Assembly (NCBI GenBank): GCA_036867785.1 | Contig: CP145411.1 | Location: 124,001 to 188,000 of the forward strand | Direction of reading: 5' to 3' | Origin: Plasmodiophora brassicae | Lineage: Eukaryota; Endomyxa: Phytomyxea; Phytomyxea; Plasmodiophorida | DNA: 64,000 nucleotides | Translations under genes and position numbers: made by a program | Shown here: positions 39,280 to 52,600 of the stretch, piece after piece | Position numbering within the stretch: the stretch's first letter is position 1 | Layout: the number at the start of each line of letters is the position of its first letter | The notes under the pieces: generated by a model | Told to the model about the DNA's origin: nothing | The model's database searches: none | What the model saw: the letters and a program-made list of their open reading frames with translations, nothing else

Positions 39280-42200
39280 TTACTGGGCGGGTGGTGGTGG
39301 TGGTGCCCGGCCCGTCGCCGTCCGCCTGCCAGCAGCACGGGCGGGGGCGCGCGTCGGCGACCACTCGCGGCAGGCCACCTCGAACGTGGCCTTGCCGAGG
39401 ACGCGCGTGCACGCGACCTTCAGCGTCTTGCAGGCGGTCAGGACGGCGGCGCCCGCACCGCCCTCCGCCTGCAGCGCCTCCATGATGGCGGGGATGCGGC
39501 CGGCGGCCAGCACGGCCAGCTGGTGCTGCCGGGACCGGGTCGGCTCCGTTGCCGGGCCGCCCCGCGCCCGCACGATACACGACGACAGGATGGCGGCCAG
39601 GCTCCGGCACAGCAGCTGGTTGTCCTCGCGTCGCACGTCGTCGTCGTCGCCGCCGCCCACCGGCAGCGGCAGGCACTGGACGAACGCGTCGACCAGGGCG
39701 TCGTTCGACACGATCGGCGAGGCCAGCGCCCAGGTCTGCAGGCACAGCAGGCACTGCCCTATGCACAGGCACGCCGAGCGTCGCGTCGCGCCGACCACGC
39801 TGCGGGAATCGGGTGAGTCGGCGGGCGCGCGCAGAGCAGGGCGGGCGCGTACCTGTTCAGGGCGACGACCAGGCCGGACACGACGTCGTCGGTGACGACG
39901 GGCAGCAGCGATTCGGGGCGCTGCACGACCCGGGCGACCTGCTGGAGGAGGTCGGCGGCGCTCTGCTGGATGGTGGGTTCGGCGGCCCAGTGCAGGCCGG
40001 GGCCGATGCAGGGCGCCAGGCGCAGGACCTCGTCGAGGAACAGCGCCTGGTGCAGGTAGACGAGGTCGCGCAGCGCCCAGAGCGTGACGCGGGCCACGGC
40101 CGCCGGCAGGCGACGCAGGACGGCGGCGTCGACGGCGCCGTCCTCGTGCTGGTGCTGGCCGTCGTTGTAGTGGACGCGCACGACCTGGTCGACGACCCGG
40201 AACACGGTGCGCGACCGGAGCTGGTCGGCGTCCGGGCACTGCAGGACGTTGACGATCGTCGACCAGGAGTCGAGCAGCTGCACGAACAGGCCCTGCGCCC
40301 AGGCGCTGGCCAGGACGGTCGGCGCCGGCACCCGGTCGACCGTGTCGGCCAGCTGGCGCACCAGGGCGAGGCCGAGGGCGCGCAGGTCGCTGCGCGCCGT
40401 GTCCGTCAGGCCCTCGGCGCCCACCCAGATCTGCGTCAGGCCGACCATGCAGCGCAGCGTCGTCTCCAGGTGCACGGGGACGGCCACGTCCGCCGACGAC
40501 GCCTCGCCGGCGCCGACCACCGCCAGCGAGTCGTGCAGGATCCGGTCCAGCACCCGCTGCCGGACGTGCTGCAGGACGACGAGCAGGGCGGCCCCGATAC
40601 GGAGCGCCACGACGCCCGTCGCACAGCAGTCGGCGACGGCAATGGCCACGGTCACCGCCGACGACTGCAGGTCGCCGCCGTTGCCCCGGAACGACGACCG
40701 TCGTCGTCGTTCCGCCTGCGTCGCTGTGGGCGGCGGCGGCGGCGGCTCCGCCAGCGCGACCAGGTCGTGGCGCCCGCCGCTACTGTCGGTCGGGTTCGCC
40801 ATGGCGCAGGTCGCCTCGAGCAGCGTGGCGAAGATGGGCGCCAGGACGGGCAGGTACGACACGAGCACCGCCCTGGGCAGCAGGTCCATGCAGGCGGCGA
40901 CGACGTCGACGATCGCGCTCATCAGGCAGGTCTCGTTGGCGGGCTCCGGTCGCCCTCCTCTGCCATCGTCGTCGTCGTCGTCGTCATCGGCGGCGACGGC
41001 GATCCCGTCCGGCGCGACCTGGACGTCGTCGACGTCGTCGTCCTTGGCCTGCAGGCACTGCTCCAGCCGGGAGCAGACGTCGACCAGGATGCCGGCGGCC
41101 GTCTCCGCGTTGACGACGTGCCGCAGGATGACGACGGCGACCAGGGCGCACCGCACCGACGACCGCGTCTTCAGGACGCGGGTCGCCGCCTGTCGCGCGC
41201 CGTGCACGACCCGGGCCTCGTCGGCCGCCGGTCGCCGATGACGAAGGCACCGCAGCAGGCACTCGAGGGCGGCGACGACGGTGCCGGTCGGGTCGGTGTC
41301 GCCGACCCGTTCGAGACGCGACACGATGGACAGGGCCAACGCCTGGATGCGGTCGTCGCTGCCGGTCACGTCGCCGTCGACGATGAACATGGCGGCGCGA
41401 AGCGCGTGCGGCAGCGCGGTCGACGTCGTCGCGTCCGCCGCGATGCGATCGCTGACCCGGTCCAGGGCCTGCAGGCAGGTGGATTCCGACAGCCAGGCCA
41501 GGCGACGACGGCAAATGCAACTGGCGGCCTGGGCGGCGAACATCTCGACCTGGTCGTTCGCGATCCACGACGACGACGACGACGGTGACAGGCTGGACAG
41601 GGCCGACGGCGCGTACTGCGACACGATCTCAAAGTCGTCGTCGGTGACCGACTGGGATTCGGCCACCAGCCCCAGGCAGAGCATCGACAGGGCCTGTCGC
41701 CGCCACAGGTGGTCGTCGTTGCCGGCGTCGACGTGGCCGTGCTGGTGGTTGCCGACGCAGGCGTCGAGATGGGCGACGATGGCGGCGGTCAGGTCGCGGG
41801 GCGCGCGATCGACCGCGGCCGCCAGGCACCGCGTCCCTTGCCGGAACACGTCCGACTGCGACAGCGGCGAAGGGCACAGTTGCACCAGGTCGAACACGAT
41901 CGGGAACAGGCTCAGGCTCAGGTCCGACGCCGGCATCGTGGTCGTCGCCGCCGACCGTGCCGCACCAGGCGGCTCGCCCGGCACCACCACCAACGCCCGG
42001 GTCGACGGCGCCGCCGACGACAACGACGACGACCCTTCGCCGGACGACGGCGACGACGACGCGGCGGACGCATGGCCGGTGGTGGCGATCGGGGCCGGCG
42101 ACGACTCGCGCGACGACGACGGCGACCGCGAGAACTCGTCCGGGAGGCTGTCGATGGCGGCCGAGACGGCGCAGGGCGACCCGGACAGGCGGTCGGCGCA

Positions 42201-44428
42201 GTACGCCAGCAGGGCGGCGAGCAGGCCGGGGCCGCGCCGGCCGAACGCCAGCGATGACGACGACGCCGCCGTCGACGAGCGGTGCAGGCGCTCGACGGCC
42301 TTGACGACCTCGTCCGTGATCATGTCGGCCGTGTCGCCGCCGAGCGTGTCGCTGTACAGCAGGACGAGGGCGTGCAGCGTCCGGACCGCCTCGCAGTCCG
42401 CCGTCAGCGTCGGGGGCGGCGCCGGATCCGCGCCCGGCCCCGCTGCACCGGCGCCCGTCGCCGCTGCTGCCGCTGCCGCTGCCGTGGCCGGGTCGGCGCG
42501 GGTCGGCCCCGGCGCACTGCGCGACGGCTTCACCGGCGTGCTCGACGGCGTTTGCGACTGGACGGCGCGCTGCAGGTCGCGCTCCAGCAGGTTCTTCATG
42601 CGGACGGTGCCCGTGCGCAGCGTCGTCTGCCGGCGCTCCTGCATGGCGCGGATGGCGTCGTCGACGACGGCGTGCCAGTGGTCGCGGTCGTGGCGCGCCC
42701 CGAACTCCAGCTGGATCGACCGGCGCGACCCGACCACGTCGAGGACGAACTCGTCGCGCGCCTCGTACACCCTGGACGAGTCCGTGTGCGACAGCTCCAG
42801 CTGGCCCTTGAACCGGTACGACGGCGTGCACCACACTGCGGGGGCGGGCGCGCGTTAGCGAACGATCGGGCCGGCGGCCTGCCAACGCCGAACCTACAGA
42901 TCATGTCGCTGAAGACGAAGACGTGGCGGGCGTGCCGCCGGGACAGGGCCGTGCTGGACGACGAGCGCTTGCGAACGATGCCGTCCAGCAGGAGCTCGCG
43001 GTCCGGCTTGACGAGGGACGGGGCGCGCCCCGCGATCCGCGCCTGCAGCGTCAGCAGCTTGGTCAGGTCCTCGACGCGCTTCTTGCTGTCGTTCAGGTGG
43101 TCGGCGATCGCCCTGATCTTGTCGACCGCCTGCTGGATGACGGTGAACGCCGTGTGGTCCGAGGGCGTGTGCCGCGCCAGCTCCTGCAGCAGCAGCAGGT
43201 ACCGGGGGATGCGCTGGATCGGCGAGATCATCAGCGACGTCAGCTGGACGCCGGTGCCCGCCAGGAACCGGTTGAACGCGACGTTGTCGCGCAGGTCGGA
43301 CAGCATCTGCAGGCACCGGTCGAACCCGTTGACGTACTCGCTGTACAGCTTGAAGACGCCGGCGAACCGCACGAACACGCCGGGCACGCACGCGCACTGG
43401 ACCGTGCACGAGCACTCCTGCAGGTCGGCCAGCAGCAGCTTGTTCAGCGCCGCGATCGACGGCAGGTTGGCGAACAGGGCGCACGCCTTGTCGTCGGGGA
43501 TGACGCGCTTGGCGCGTAACGGCTCCATGACCTTGCGCATCAGGGTCTCCAGGCCGGCCACGTACGACTCCTCGGTCATCACGATCTCCCGCTCGACCCG
43601 GCACCGCGTCGACGCCTCCGTCCCGCCGCTGTGCACGCTGCCGGACGACGTCCCGTGCCGGTCCATCGCCGACAGCAGCGCCGGGATCGCCTCCGTCGCC
43701 GCGTCCGCATCACAGATCGGCAGCAGCAGGCGGAGCAGGGCGGCCGCCCGCCCGCGCACGCCCTCGTTGGCGTCGCTCAGCGACCCGATGGCGAATCGCG
43801 CCAGGTCGTCAGCGTGGGCGGCCAGCGTCTGCAGCGGCGCCAGGTCCCGGTGCTGGCCGCCGTACTTGTACAGCTGGCGGATGAAGGCGACCGTCGCCGT
43901 CAGCCAGCGCAGGCGCAGGCGCGGGTCGATGCTGGCCGTCAGGATGAAGGCGACGATCAGCGACGGGAACGGCAGCCGTGTCAGGTGCTCGTGCAGGAGC
44001 AGGTCGAGCGCGTGCGACCAGCACTGGCGCAGCAGGGCGTGCGGGTGCGCTAGGCCCAGCTTGGCAGACAGGAGGACCTGGGCGTAGTGCTGGTCGGCGT
44101 CGGCGTCGGTCAGGAGCCAGATGGCCGTGTCGCGTCGCACGACGCCCAGGACGGCGTTCAGGACGGTCGCGCCGGGCAGGTCGTCGACCGGCCAGGTCGT
44201 CAGCTCGATGAGCAGGCGCTTCGAGTACTGGCAGTGCGTCTTCAGGATGTCGACGACGGGTTTGCCGGTGTCGCCCGCCCGCAACGACGACAGCGCCGCC
44301 TGCCAGGTCGCCTCGCTGACGGCGGCGTCTGTCGGGCGCGACGCCGCCGACCATGTCGTGCGGCGCACGGCGACCGGGCCGCCCGTCGCCCACTGCTGCT
44401 GCTGCTGCTGCTGCTCGCCGGTGGTCAT
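39280..44428 (-). CDS. RhoGEF (DH-PH) with long alpha-helical C-terminal region
   Basis: Large minus-strand gene with two introns located (42836-42897 and about 39801-39851), about 1,680 residues. It begins at ATG 44428 with a poly-Gln run (CTG repeat on plus). The N-terminal helical region (to about 43,640) is followed by a DH domain (CRVEREIVMTEESYVAGLET, ISPIQRIPRYLLLLQELARH, HLNDSKKRVEDLTKL), then PH (RHVFVFSDMI joined over the intron to LWCTPSYRFKGQLEL, and DRDHWHAVVDDAIRAM). The remaining roughly 1,050 residues are Ala/Leu-rich helical with disordered Ser/Asp inserts and look like HEAT/ARM repeats. DH-PH modules load GTP onto Rho-family GTPases at membranes. The helical halves may be scaffolds. 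A DH-PH module inside a HEAT-type protein is an arrangement I do not recognise. Confidence 0.8.
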
Positions 44429-45593
44429 GCCGCGACCATCGACCAGCGATGACCGTCCTGCGCGCCCGCCCCACCAAACCCAAACGGTTAGCGAAATGTT
44501 GTTGAGGGCGCCGCCTTGGGGCTGGGGCCTACCCCTCCAAAAAAATTCGCCCTGGGCCTGCGCGCAAAACACGTCGCGAATCGTCGACGTCGTCCCCGCC
44601 CCGGAGCCGGTCCCGTCGGAGCCCCGCTGGGTGGTCAACAGGACGCACCCACCGAAACACAACAATGCGTACGGTTTGCGGGTCAGTCATGTCGCTAGCG
44701 GGTGCGACGCTCAGCCCCGGCGTACCGTCACAGGCACCCGCGTGGCGGAGGCTCTGGGGGGACTCTTCGGCAAAGGGCACGGGCACCGACGGGATGTATT
44801 GTAAGTATGAGGACGTCGGTCACGTAGCATGCTGACATGGGACCTTTGCGCTGTTGCGCAGACGCGGGTCTCGCGCACACCGCATACCTGTCGAGGGAGT
44901 GGACGCGCCGCGTGGGGTGAGTCATGTGTTCACCGGGCGTGAGTCACCCGTCAGGTCGACCTGGCAAATCAAGCAGCAGGTCGAGGCAGCCCACAATCGT
45001 TTACTGTATCGTGTGTTCGCAGCCGTTCCACAAGAGCTTACGTGCTCGTCGCTAGCGCCCTGCCCACAAACTCACCGGTGTCGCGCTCTACCTGTCTTAT
45101 GCGATCGTGCTCGACCCAGACGACGTCCTTATCGGTCTGCGGCCTGTCCTGACGTGTTTCAGGATCGCTCGCCATTGTTGCCGTCCTCGTCGACCACCTT
45201 TTACAAGACTAGCCTAGATTAGCAGGTTCGCCCTTAACATGCGATCGTCGTCGTTCGCCATCTACGCCAAGGTCGCTGCAGCGTCCACTGCCCGCCCGGC
45301 TGATCGTATGGGTCCTAGCATGCCGTCGACATCTTTCCCCGGCTCCGCTACGCTGACCAACCGACACCTGCTGATGAGTGCCCACATCGGACGCCAGCTG
45401 AACCTCCCGACGTTTAGTCGTTAAATACACATCATTGGCGCAATGTTGCATGGATGGTGCAAACAATGATGCCAGCCAGCAGCGGGTACGCTAAACGCGC
45501 GCGAATCGCGATTAGCCCATTCAGCAAGGTACCATCGACGATCTAGCTACCGGTTGGCACTTGGTGCATGGGAGCAACCTTTGTGATGAGGCG
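44429..45593. other. Gene-poor spacer
   Basis: This spacer of 1,165 bases lies upstream of both the RhoGEF and LRRC56-like genes. A 61-codon ATG frame at 45239-45424 (plus) has no similarity, and no splice-linked partner is seen. No repeats are apparent. Confidence 0.45.
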
Positions 45594-46409
45594 ATGAGGG
45601 CGCGAGGACGGTTCGCCCTGCATTCGGACCACGAGGTCCTCTGCATCAGCGGTTGCGATGGCGATGGGCACGACGTTGTTGACCCGCTGTCGTCACCAGA
45701 CACGATAGTCAGTACTAGCGCCCAGGGGTCGTCCATTGAGCCGCCTCGGCTCTTATCACCGTACAGGCTGAACTCACGGGCCGCACTGACATCTGGAACA
45801 TCGAGCGCCTGGACCTGATCCTAGACGCGTCGTGCCATTCCCTGACGTCGTTATCGGTTCATCTCCCGGCGCTCCGATACCTGAATTTGTCGGGGAGCAC
45901 CGTGCGTTCGGCTCGGGCGCTAGGAAGTTCGATACGCAACGTGCAGGTCATCTGGTTGGCGCGCTGCGCTCTGGACGACCTAGAAGGCATCACGGCTTGC
46001 AAGCGGCTTACCGAACTCTACGTCGCATTCAACAATATCCGCGACCTGTCTCCGCTTGTCTTCGCCGATGAAACCCTCGCCGTGCTCGACCTAGAAGGGT
46101 TCAACGATCGCATACTGTCTGCATCCGGAGGCGCCGGTTAGTAACAATGTGCGTCGCAGGAACGAAATTGAGAACGACGACGCGATCGACATTCTGACAC
46201 GGCTCCCGGCCCTAACCGATCTAGTCCTGCGACATAATCCCATCGGCAGATACAGGCGACGACTGTGTTTGGAAGCGCCCCGCCTGGCAATGCTCGACGA
46301 TCGTCCGACAGACGACCACAATGACGGGGACATCTCGCGACTAGACTACGTCATCGAAGGCATACGTAACAGGTGCGCCTGCGGGTACGTCCAGAATGCG
46401 GGCCGTTAA
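45594..46409 (+). CDS. LRRC56: LRRC56/ODA8-like leucine-rich-repeat protein
   Basis: Three exons (45594-45707, 45767-46098, 46142-46409), 237 residues. The order of repeats matches LRRC56: AELTGRTDIWNIERLDLILD, then LPALRYLNLSGSTVRSARAL, VQVIWLARCALDDLEGI, RLTELYVAFNNIRDLSPL, AVLDLEGNNVRRRNE and LPALTDLVLRHNPIGRYRRR. LRRC56/ODA8 is needed to pre-assemble or transport outer-arm dynein in flagella, so a motile flagellated stage is implied. The sequence is shorter than animal LRRC56, which has a long disordered tail. The first exon is weakly supported: I chose a 59-nt intron (45708-45766) to enter the frame of AELTG. An alternative is a longer or different first exon. Confidence 0.75.
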
Positions 46410-46637
46410 CATCCCCATAGCAGCCTGCACAGGACGGACGGCGTCGATGTCGGTAAGCGACAATCACAGCCTGCCGCGCAAGACGACGAAGACGACGCAT
46501 CAAGCGACCTGACCAAAGGTGTCACATTGTGCGGGAGCCCTGTTCTAGCAATGCGATCGCGAAGAAGGAATCAACTTCATCCTAGCAATATAACACAGCG
46601 CAGGAATTGACATCAATGTTCGAAACGGCTGCCGATA

Positions 46638-49600
46638 TCACTGGGCGCCACGCTCCCGGTTCTCCTCATTCGTAGCACGCGTTTCGCCTTCGCCGTCGGA
46701 CTCGCCGTCACTCCAGCTCATGTTCTGGTTCATCTGGCTCTCCTGCGTCGTGTCTGCGTCGATCGTCTTGCAGTTATGGATGGCGTACAGGAGCTTGTCG
46801 CTCATGATAGCATCCGAGGAGTACCGCGGAAGTTCCAGCGCGAAGAAACAGGTGTGGGCAACTGGAAGGTACTGGTCGTGGATCATCGACGTGCCATACG
46901 TCAACGGCATCGCGTTCTGCGCCAGGATGGCCGCCGTATGATCCGAGATCTTGAACGCGTCTTTGCCGAAGCCGACCTTGGTGGTGGGGAGGCGCGAGCG
47001 TCCCCAGACGAACTGGAGGAATTCGCGCCGGTCTTGTGCCGAGAACGATTCGATGACGCGCCAGAACATCTGGATGTGCGGGTCCGTCTCGCGAACGTTG
47101 CCGGAGTAGATCGTCTTCTCTCGCAGCAGCTGAATGTCGATATCCGGGTTGCCACAGACCAGGACTTCCAGTTGCTGCCAGGTGAACAACGCTAGGAGGT
47201 CGATCGGAAGCATCTGGGCCAGACCTCGACAGATTGCGCCGATCTGTACCTCGAGCTCGTGGAGCCGGAACTCCTCGACGGCGCAAGCATACTCCAGACG
47301 GTTGGCCCAGGTTACCTGACGGTGGGCGTCATCCGGAGCCAGCTCGACCTCGACGCCATCGGCGTTCGGTGCAGTGAAGCACAAGTCAGGGAAGACGTAC
47401 TCGAATGTGTCCTCGGTGATCGACTCAACCTCAGGGCGCCTCATCAGATGCAGCGTTCTGTAGACTGGGTAGTCGACAGCCTTCAGGTCAGCGAGATCCA
47501 GGGGCTCGCGGACGATGGTTTTCCAAACCATCGACGGCAGGTCGATTGAAAGCGTCCGGTTTTGCGATAGACATGCAATGCCCATCAATTTGCCGACGAA
47601 CTCGAACCAGGCAATGTGCTGTGGATCATTTGCAGACGGCGACGGCATCCACTTTTCGCGGTTATCACCGATCTTGTGTTTGCCATTTGGCGTCGGGACG
47701 AAGAGAGGCAGGCGGTAGGACATGAGCTCATCGCAGATGTTCGACAACGATGCGTTGAAGAGCCCACCAACATCGTGACCACGTTCGCCGACGAACTTGA
47801 CACGCCAAGCCTGGCCCTTGCGACGAAGCGATTCAGCATCGACCAATCGAAGCTGGGAGTACAACTGGAAGAAGATGGTGTGGCGAATGGCGGGCGTCAG
47901 AACCTTTCCTGCGGCGTTAACAGCGGATCGTTCTTTGGCAGCCTCGTGCCGGTTGAGAATTACGTTCTGAGGGTCCTTCTCTTTCGAATACATTCGCTGG
48001 ACGGACTGCGTTAGGATGGCCAGCTTCGCTTCGTGGAAGATGAGCCGCTTGCACCTGCGCATGAGTGTCCCTAGCGACCTCTCTTGCATATTCCACAACG
48101 GAGCAACAGGTATAATGATGGCAGCGACCAGCTGGTTGATCATTTTCAGGACACCGAACCGCGACCGTATATGGGGCATAGGAATGCCTTTCAATGAAGG
48201 GTACAATGTGACAAGTTCAGATGGCTTCGGCTCCGTGATATCGACGAACGTGAGTGAGCGCAGTCGTCTAGCGTTCTGGCTAATCAATGCATTGACGTAT
48301 GCCACCAGCTGTTCGTTGGCTTCTCGACTCCAGTATGGAGCCCGTTCGGCTTCTTGTGATGATGGCATGCTGGACTGAACCCGAGCCAGGCTTACCTCGT
48401 CACTAAGAGTAGTGACCGTCTTCACCCAGTTCGGACGAGATGCGCGCCACGAGGTGACCAGAGCAGACTCCCGGTTATCGTCCTTCTCATCTCTCCAACG
48501 GAACGATTCTTCCAGATCGCGAAGGCAAACAGCATACTGGGCGAGCGTGTGAGCTTCACGAACGCGAGATTCCCAGTCTTTGTGACGAAGTGACCACATT
48601 GGCTCAAACGCAGAATCGAGCATTGAACGACGAAGCATGAGCAGGATGTCAGCGAGATAGTCGACGTCTTTGAAGGTATTCACCATCGACATCCAGAAAC
48701 GCCGTTCGTCTTTCCATTTCGAAATCTGTTTGTTGAGCTTGATGGACGTTTCCAATTCCTTCAAGCACAGGCGGAAGAGAGCCATTGTGTTCAGGTGCTC
48801 ATACGAGAGAGCAAAGATCTGAGAGGAGGGTAACTTGCGACCATTATACAAACACTCGAGCACCATCTCAACGCGAGCGACATCGACTGCCGTGACTTTG
48901 CCGATTGCAATACGCATATCCCATGGATTCACTGGAATGCCATTGACGACCTGAAGGACGTCGATTTCGTAGGTCTGGAACGCGGTCTGCGGGAAGATGA
49001 CCCTAGTCAGACGTAACAAGTCCTCGAGGGCCTTTAAAAACGGCGAAAACGAAGACCCAACAGGAGCACGCATGTTAGCTTCTCGAACTCGATCACGTGT
49101 CGTTTGGAGACCGGCAATGTCACCGCTGCCGCCAATCCGCTCAAGAAACGACGTTCGGGTGCCCCAGTCGATGTACATCTCTGAATAGCGAGAGAAAAGC
49201 TTCTCAAGGGACATGGTGACAAAAACTTTTGAGGGCGAGGAGGAGCATCGAAGGAACCGTATCAGAGCGCGGACCAGGTCGTGACATCGTTCGTGACGCA
49301 AACACGAATCGATCAAATCGTTACTGGTGAGTAGCGACAGCAGATTCCATCCGAGAGGGGCCCGAAGAATGTCGCGTTCATCCTCGAACCGGTAGCCTAG
49401 CGGACGGACTCTCACAGCGAATCCGAATTCGACTTTCCCAGTTGGGCGAGGCTGGCCGCTTCCAAACTGGACAAAGAAGCGGTTTCCTCTCACGATAAAA
49501 GGGCGAAATCCACTCCCAGTAGAATTGCCTGGAGACTGGAATCCCGTGCCGGACATAATGGCAATTTCTGATGTACACTCTGGGTCCGACCAAAACGATA

Positions 49601-52600
49601 CCACGGCATGCCCTTCCTTCAGTTGCGAACGACGATCGAATTCCACCAGGAGTTCATTCGCGTTCTCGATGTAGACCTCTTCTTTCGTTTGCGACGAGTC
49701 AGGATAAGGATGGGCGGTTGACACCTCCGCTACGCGAGATGAAGAGCGGCGCAAGTGGACGATGCAGTCATCAATGAGGAACGGCAGCATCTCTTCAGAG
49801 TATTTCGGATGAACAGCAAGTGCCCGCAACAAGAACCAGATAGACACGCCCTGACTGCTCATGTGGTCTATGTCATTTGCTACGAGCTTTAGGATCGAAA
49901 TGACGTCGATCACTTTCAAATTGAGCTTCGACAGAGTCAGCGAGGGCTGGGCGTTTTCGTCCTGAGGCTCAGAGGTTGTCTCAGCAGGTATTTGTGTTAC
50001 CGGCGATGAATCGTTGTTGCCGCTGAGGCTTAATCGCATGATCGACAGAACAGCACGACGCGCGAAAACAATTCCTAGCGCAACGTACGCGTCGACAAGA
50101 AGACCGTCTACGCCCAGCTTGCGTCGTTGAGAGATTTCGTTAGGCATCTCCTCGCCAACCCACGCATCTGGCCACTCCAGAGCAACAAGCGGGCAAAGAA
50201 CGCCTGGAACGTTGTCGACCTTGTTATGTAGTAATGAGATGAGAGCATCGAGACATTGAGTCAGACACACCAAGTACCTGCGGATGTCCTGAATCCGACG
50301 AGCACAGAGGGAACGCGACGCGAGCCCGTGATCTTTGGCGATCAATCGAAACTATAGTCCCAATAGCGCCACCGTATGCCAGAAGCGGAGTAAACAGCGA
50401 AGAATCCGCTTCGGGGTCATCGTCACTGGAAGAATTCGCTACAGCCTTCGCGGGCGCTGGATTCAACAACGCTTCTCGCCTTTTGGCCTGTTCCTGCAGC
50501 AAGGTCAGCATGCTCGCTACGTGGGGAAATCCGATATAACGCAAAACCTTGTCGAGGTTCTCCAGCACAGTAGAATTAGCAAATATCCACTCAACCGCGA
50601 GATTCGGGTCGAAGTTATTCTTTTGCAACGCCTGGACGACCCATGATTTCGGCATATCGGCCACAACGAGCTGGACCTATTAAGGAGTCATCACAAACAT
50701 TCACGCTGTCAAGCGGCCTGTGGCACAGACCCTCTCCACAGTTTCCCGTTGAGAACTGGACAGAGCATCTAACATTCGCTCTAGAATTTGCTCATCAGAA
50801 AGGATTTCGTCTGCAACTAAACATCGCGGTTCAGACGCGATAACCGTATCAAGAAGGACCCCGCCCAAACCTGGTGACTGATCATTTGCTTCGTTCTTGT
50901 TCGCTACAGTCTGAAATGGAGACTGGACGCTCTTCTCGACTCTCCTTCTGCGAAGGCGTACCATATACCCTGTAAGGCTGTGATACATTGCCATGCGGTC
51001 CAGGCGAAACTATGCATCGTGTCAAGGCAGAGGAGAAAGAATAGCCGCATTAACGAACCATGAACGGCTCGGAGTCGAGAATGGCCGTGCATAAAGAATC
51101 CCCCAGCCTCCAGCGTTCCTCGAGTTGGGCAGTGACATTGTCGTCAAACGGTTCCCATGTGTTCTGGACGGAGTTCAGGTACCAACGGTACATGTAGCGG
51201 CCCGATCCTGCTCCTCCGGTTCCTTCTCCGCCTAGGACCCTGTCGCGAGCGGAAACCCAAGACCGAGATATTCTAACAGCCTGCGACCTAAATGTGAGCG
51301 GTAGAAACATCTGATAGTAGGTGCCTAATATACCTGTCCTTCTCGCAGGTCGTCAATCGTCAGCGATAACGACAAATGCTTCAAGCTGGAGGAAGACGGA
51401 ACAGAGCTTTTTGCCCTGTCGGGAACCGCTTCGGAGTCCCTGTAGAATCATAGGTTCAGGCGTGGAAGACGCGTTACACTGTTAAGAGCATACCGGGTTT
51501 GTTGGACGTCCCCAGGCTGTAACGCCAATCTGTTATAGACGTCGCTTTCAGCCTCAAAATTGCCATCAAGCTGGTCGGACGGCAAGCGCCAGAGCAGATC
51601 GCGGGCAACGTCGCCATCTCCCATTTCCTGTAAGGTTCCATCATTGAATGAAAAGGTCTGGATGCTTTAGATGCATCACCCACTTGGAAGAAATCGACGC
51701 CCTCTGTTCCCCATTCACATTCGTCGCTGAAGGGGTTCGCCAAAGCTTCAGTACTGCGAACATCAATCGCAAGAACTTCTGCTTCTCTGGCCCCATTGTC
51801 CATTAACCAGTTTGCAGCCAACGTTTCATTCCCTTTGCATAGTCGAAGAGCTTTCTCACAGACGACTACTGGGAACCCTAATGCAGACAGGCGTGTGATC
51901 ATATCACCAGTCTGGCTCTGTCGGCAACTGTCAGCAAATTCACTGGTGGTGGTCAACTGAAAGTACCTTCGGAGAAAGCGAAGATGTCATCGTTTGATTT
52001 CGTCGAAGGCGTGCACTCTCAACAGAGTTGCGTTGCGTTACGAGCCAGGACTTAGCCAGCTCTAACCCGTCGGGAATCTTTGAAAACATCTATAGCCCAG
52101 TAAGGCAAGCAATTAGAGTATACCCTCAACCATCTAACCTGAGAGGCCTTTGTACACCAGTCGATATGTTCGTCCATGGAATCGCGCAGAGTTTGTTTAT
52201 CGATCGAAAGGATCCCGTAACTCTGGACAAAGTTTTAGCACGTATACGCAACATGAATAAACGAGGTGTGCGATACCTGTTCGATAACTCGTTGATCGTG
52301 AACCAGCATACCAAGCCGACAGCACTTGATTTCTAAGTCTTGCAAGTCGGAAGCTTCGTGGAGAGGAATAGGCATTCGTGCAACTTGGAGTAGGTTCCTG
52401 ACAAATGCTGGGGACTCGATGATCGCGCAAAGCGTGTCTTGCGAAACCAGAGAAGGCAGGCTCTGCAACAACGACAGAAACGCCTTGAGGCCATAGGCTT
52501 GCAGCTGCGCAAACATCAAAGACGGTTGGAAGCGAATATCACTGTCAAGTATGACAATGGCGTTTCTAGAATTGTCGACACTCGACCGACGCCGATCAGC

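Noticed and set aside
39549-41588. A 679-codon plus-strand open frame, and others at 41281-42858 and 42282-44087
   Set aside because: They are shadows of the RhoGEF gene caused by GC-rich codons. They are Arg-rich with no domain, while the minus strand has clear DH and PH motifs and consistent introns.
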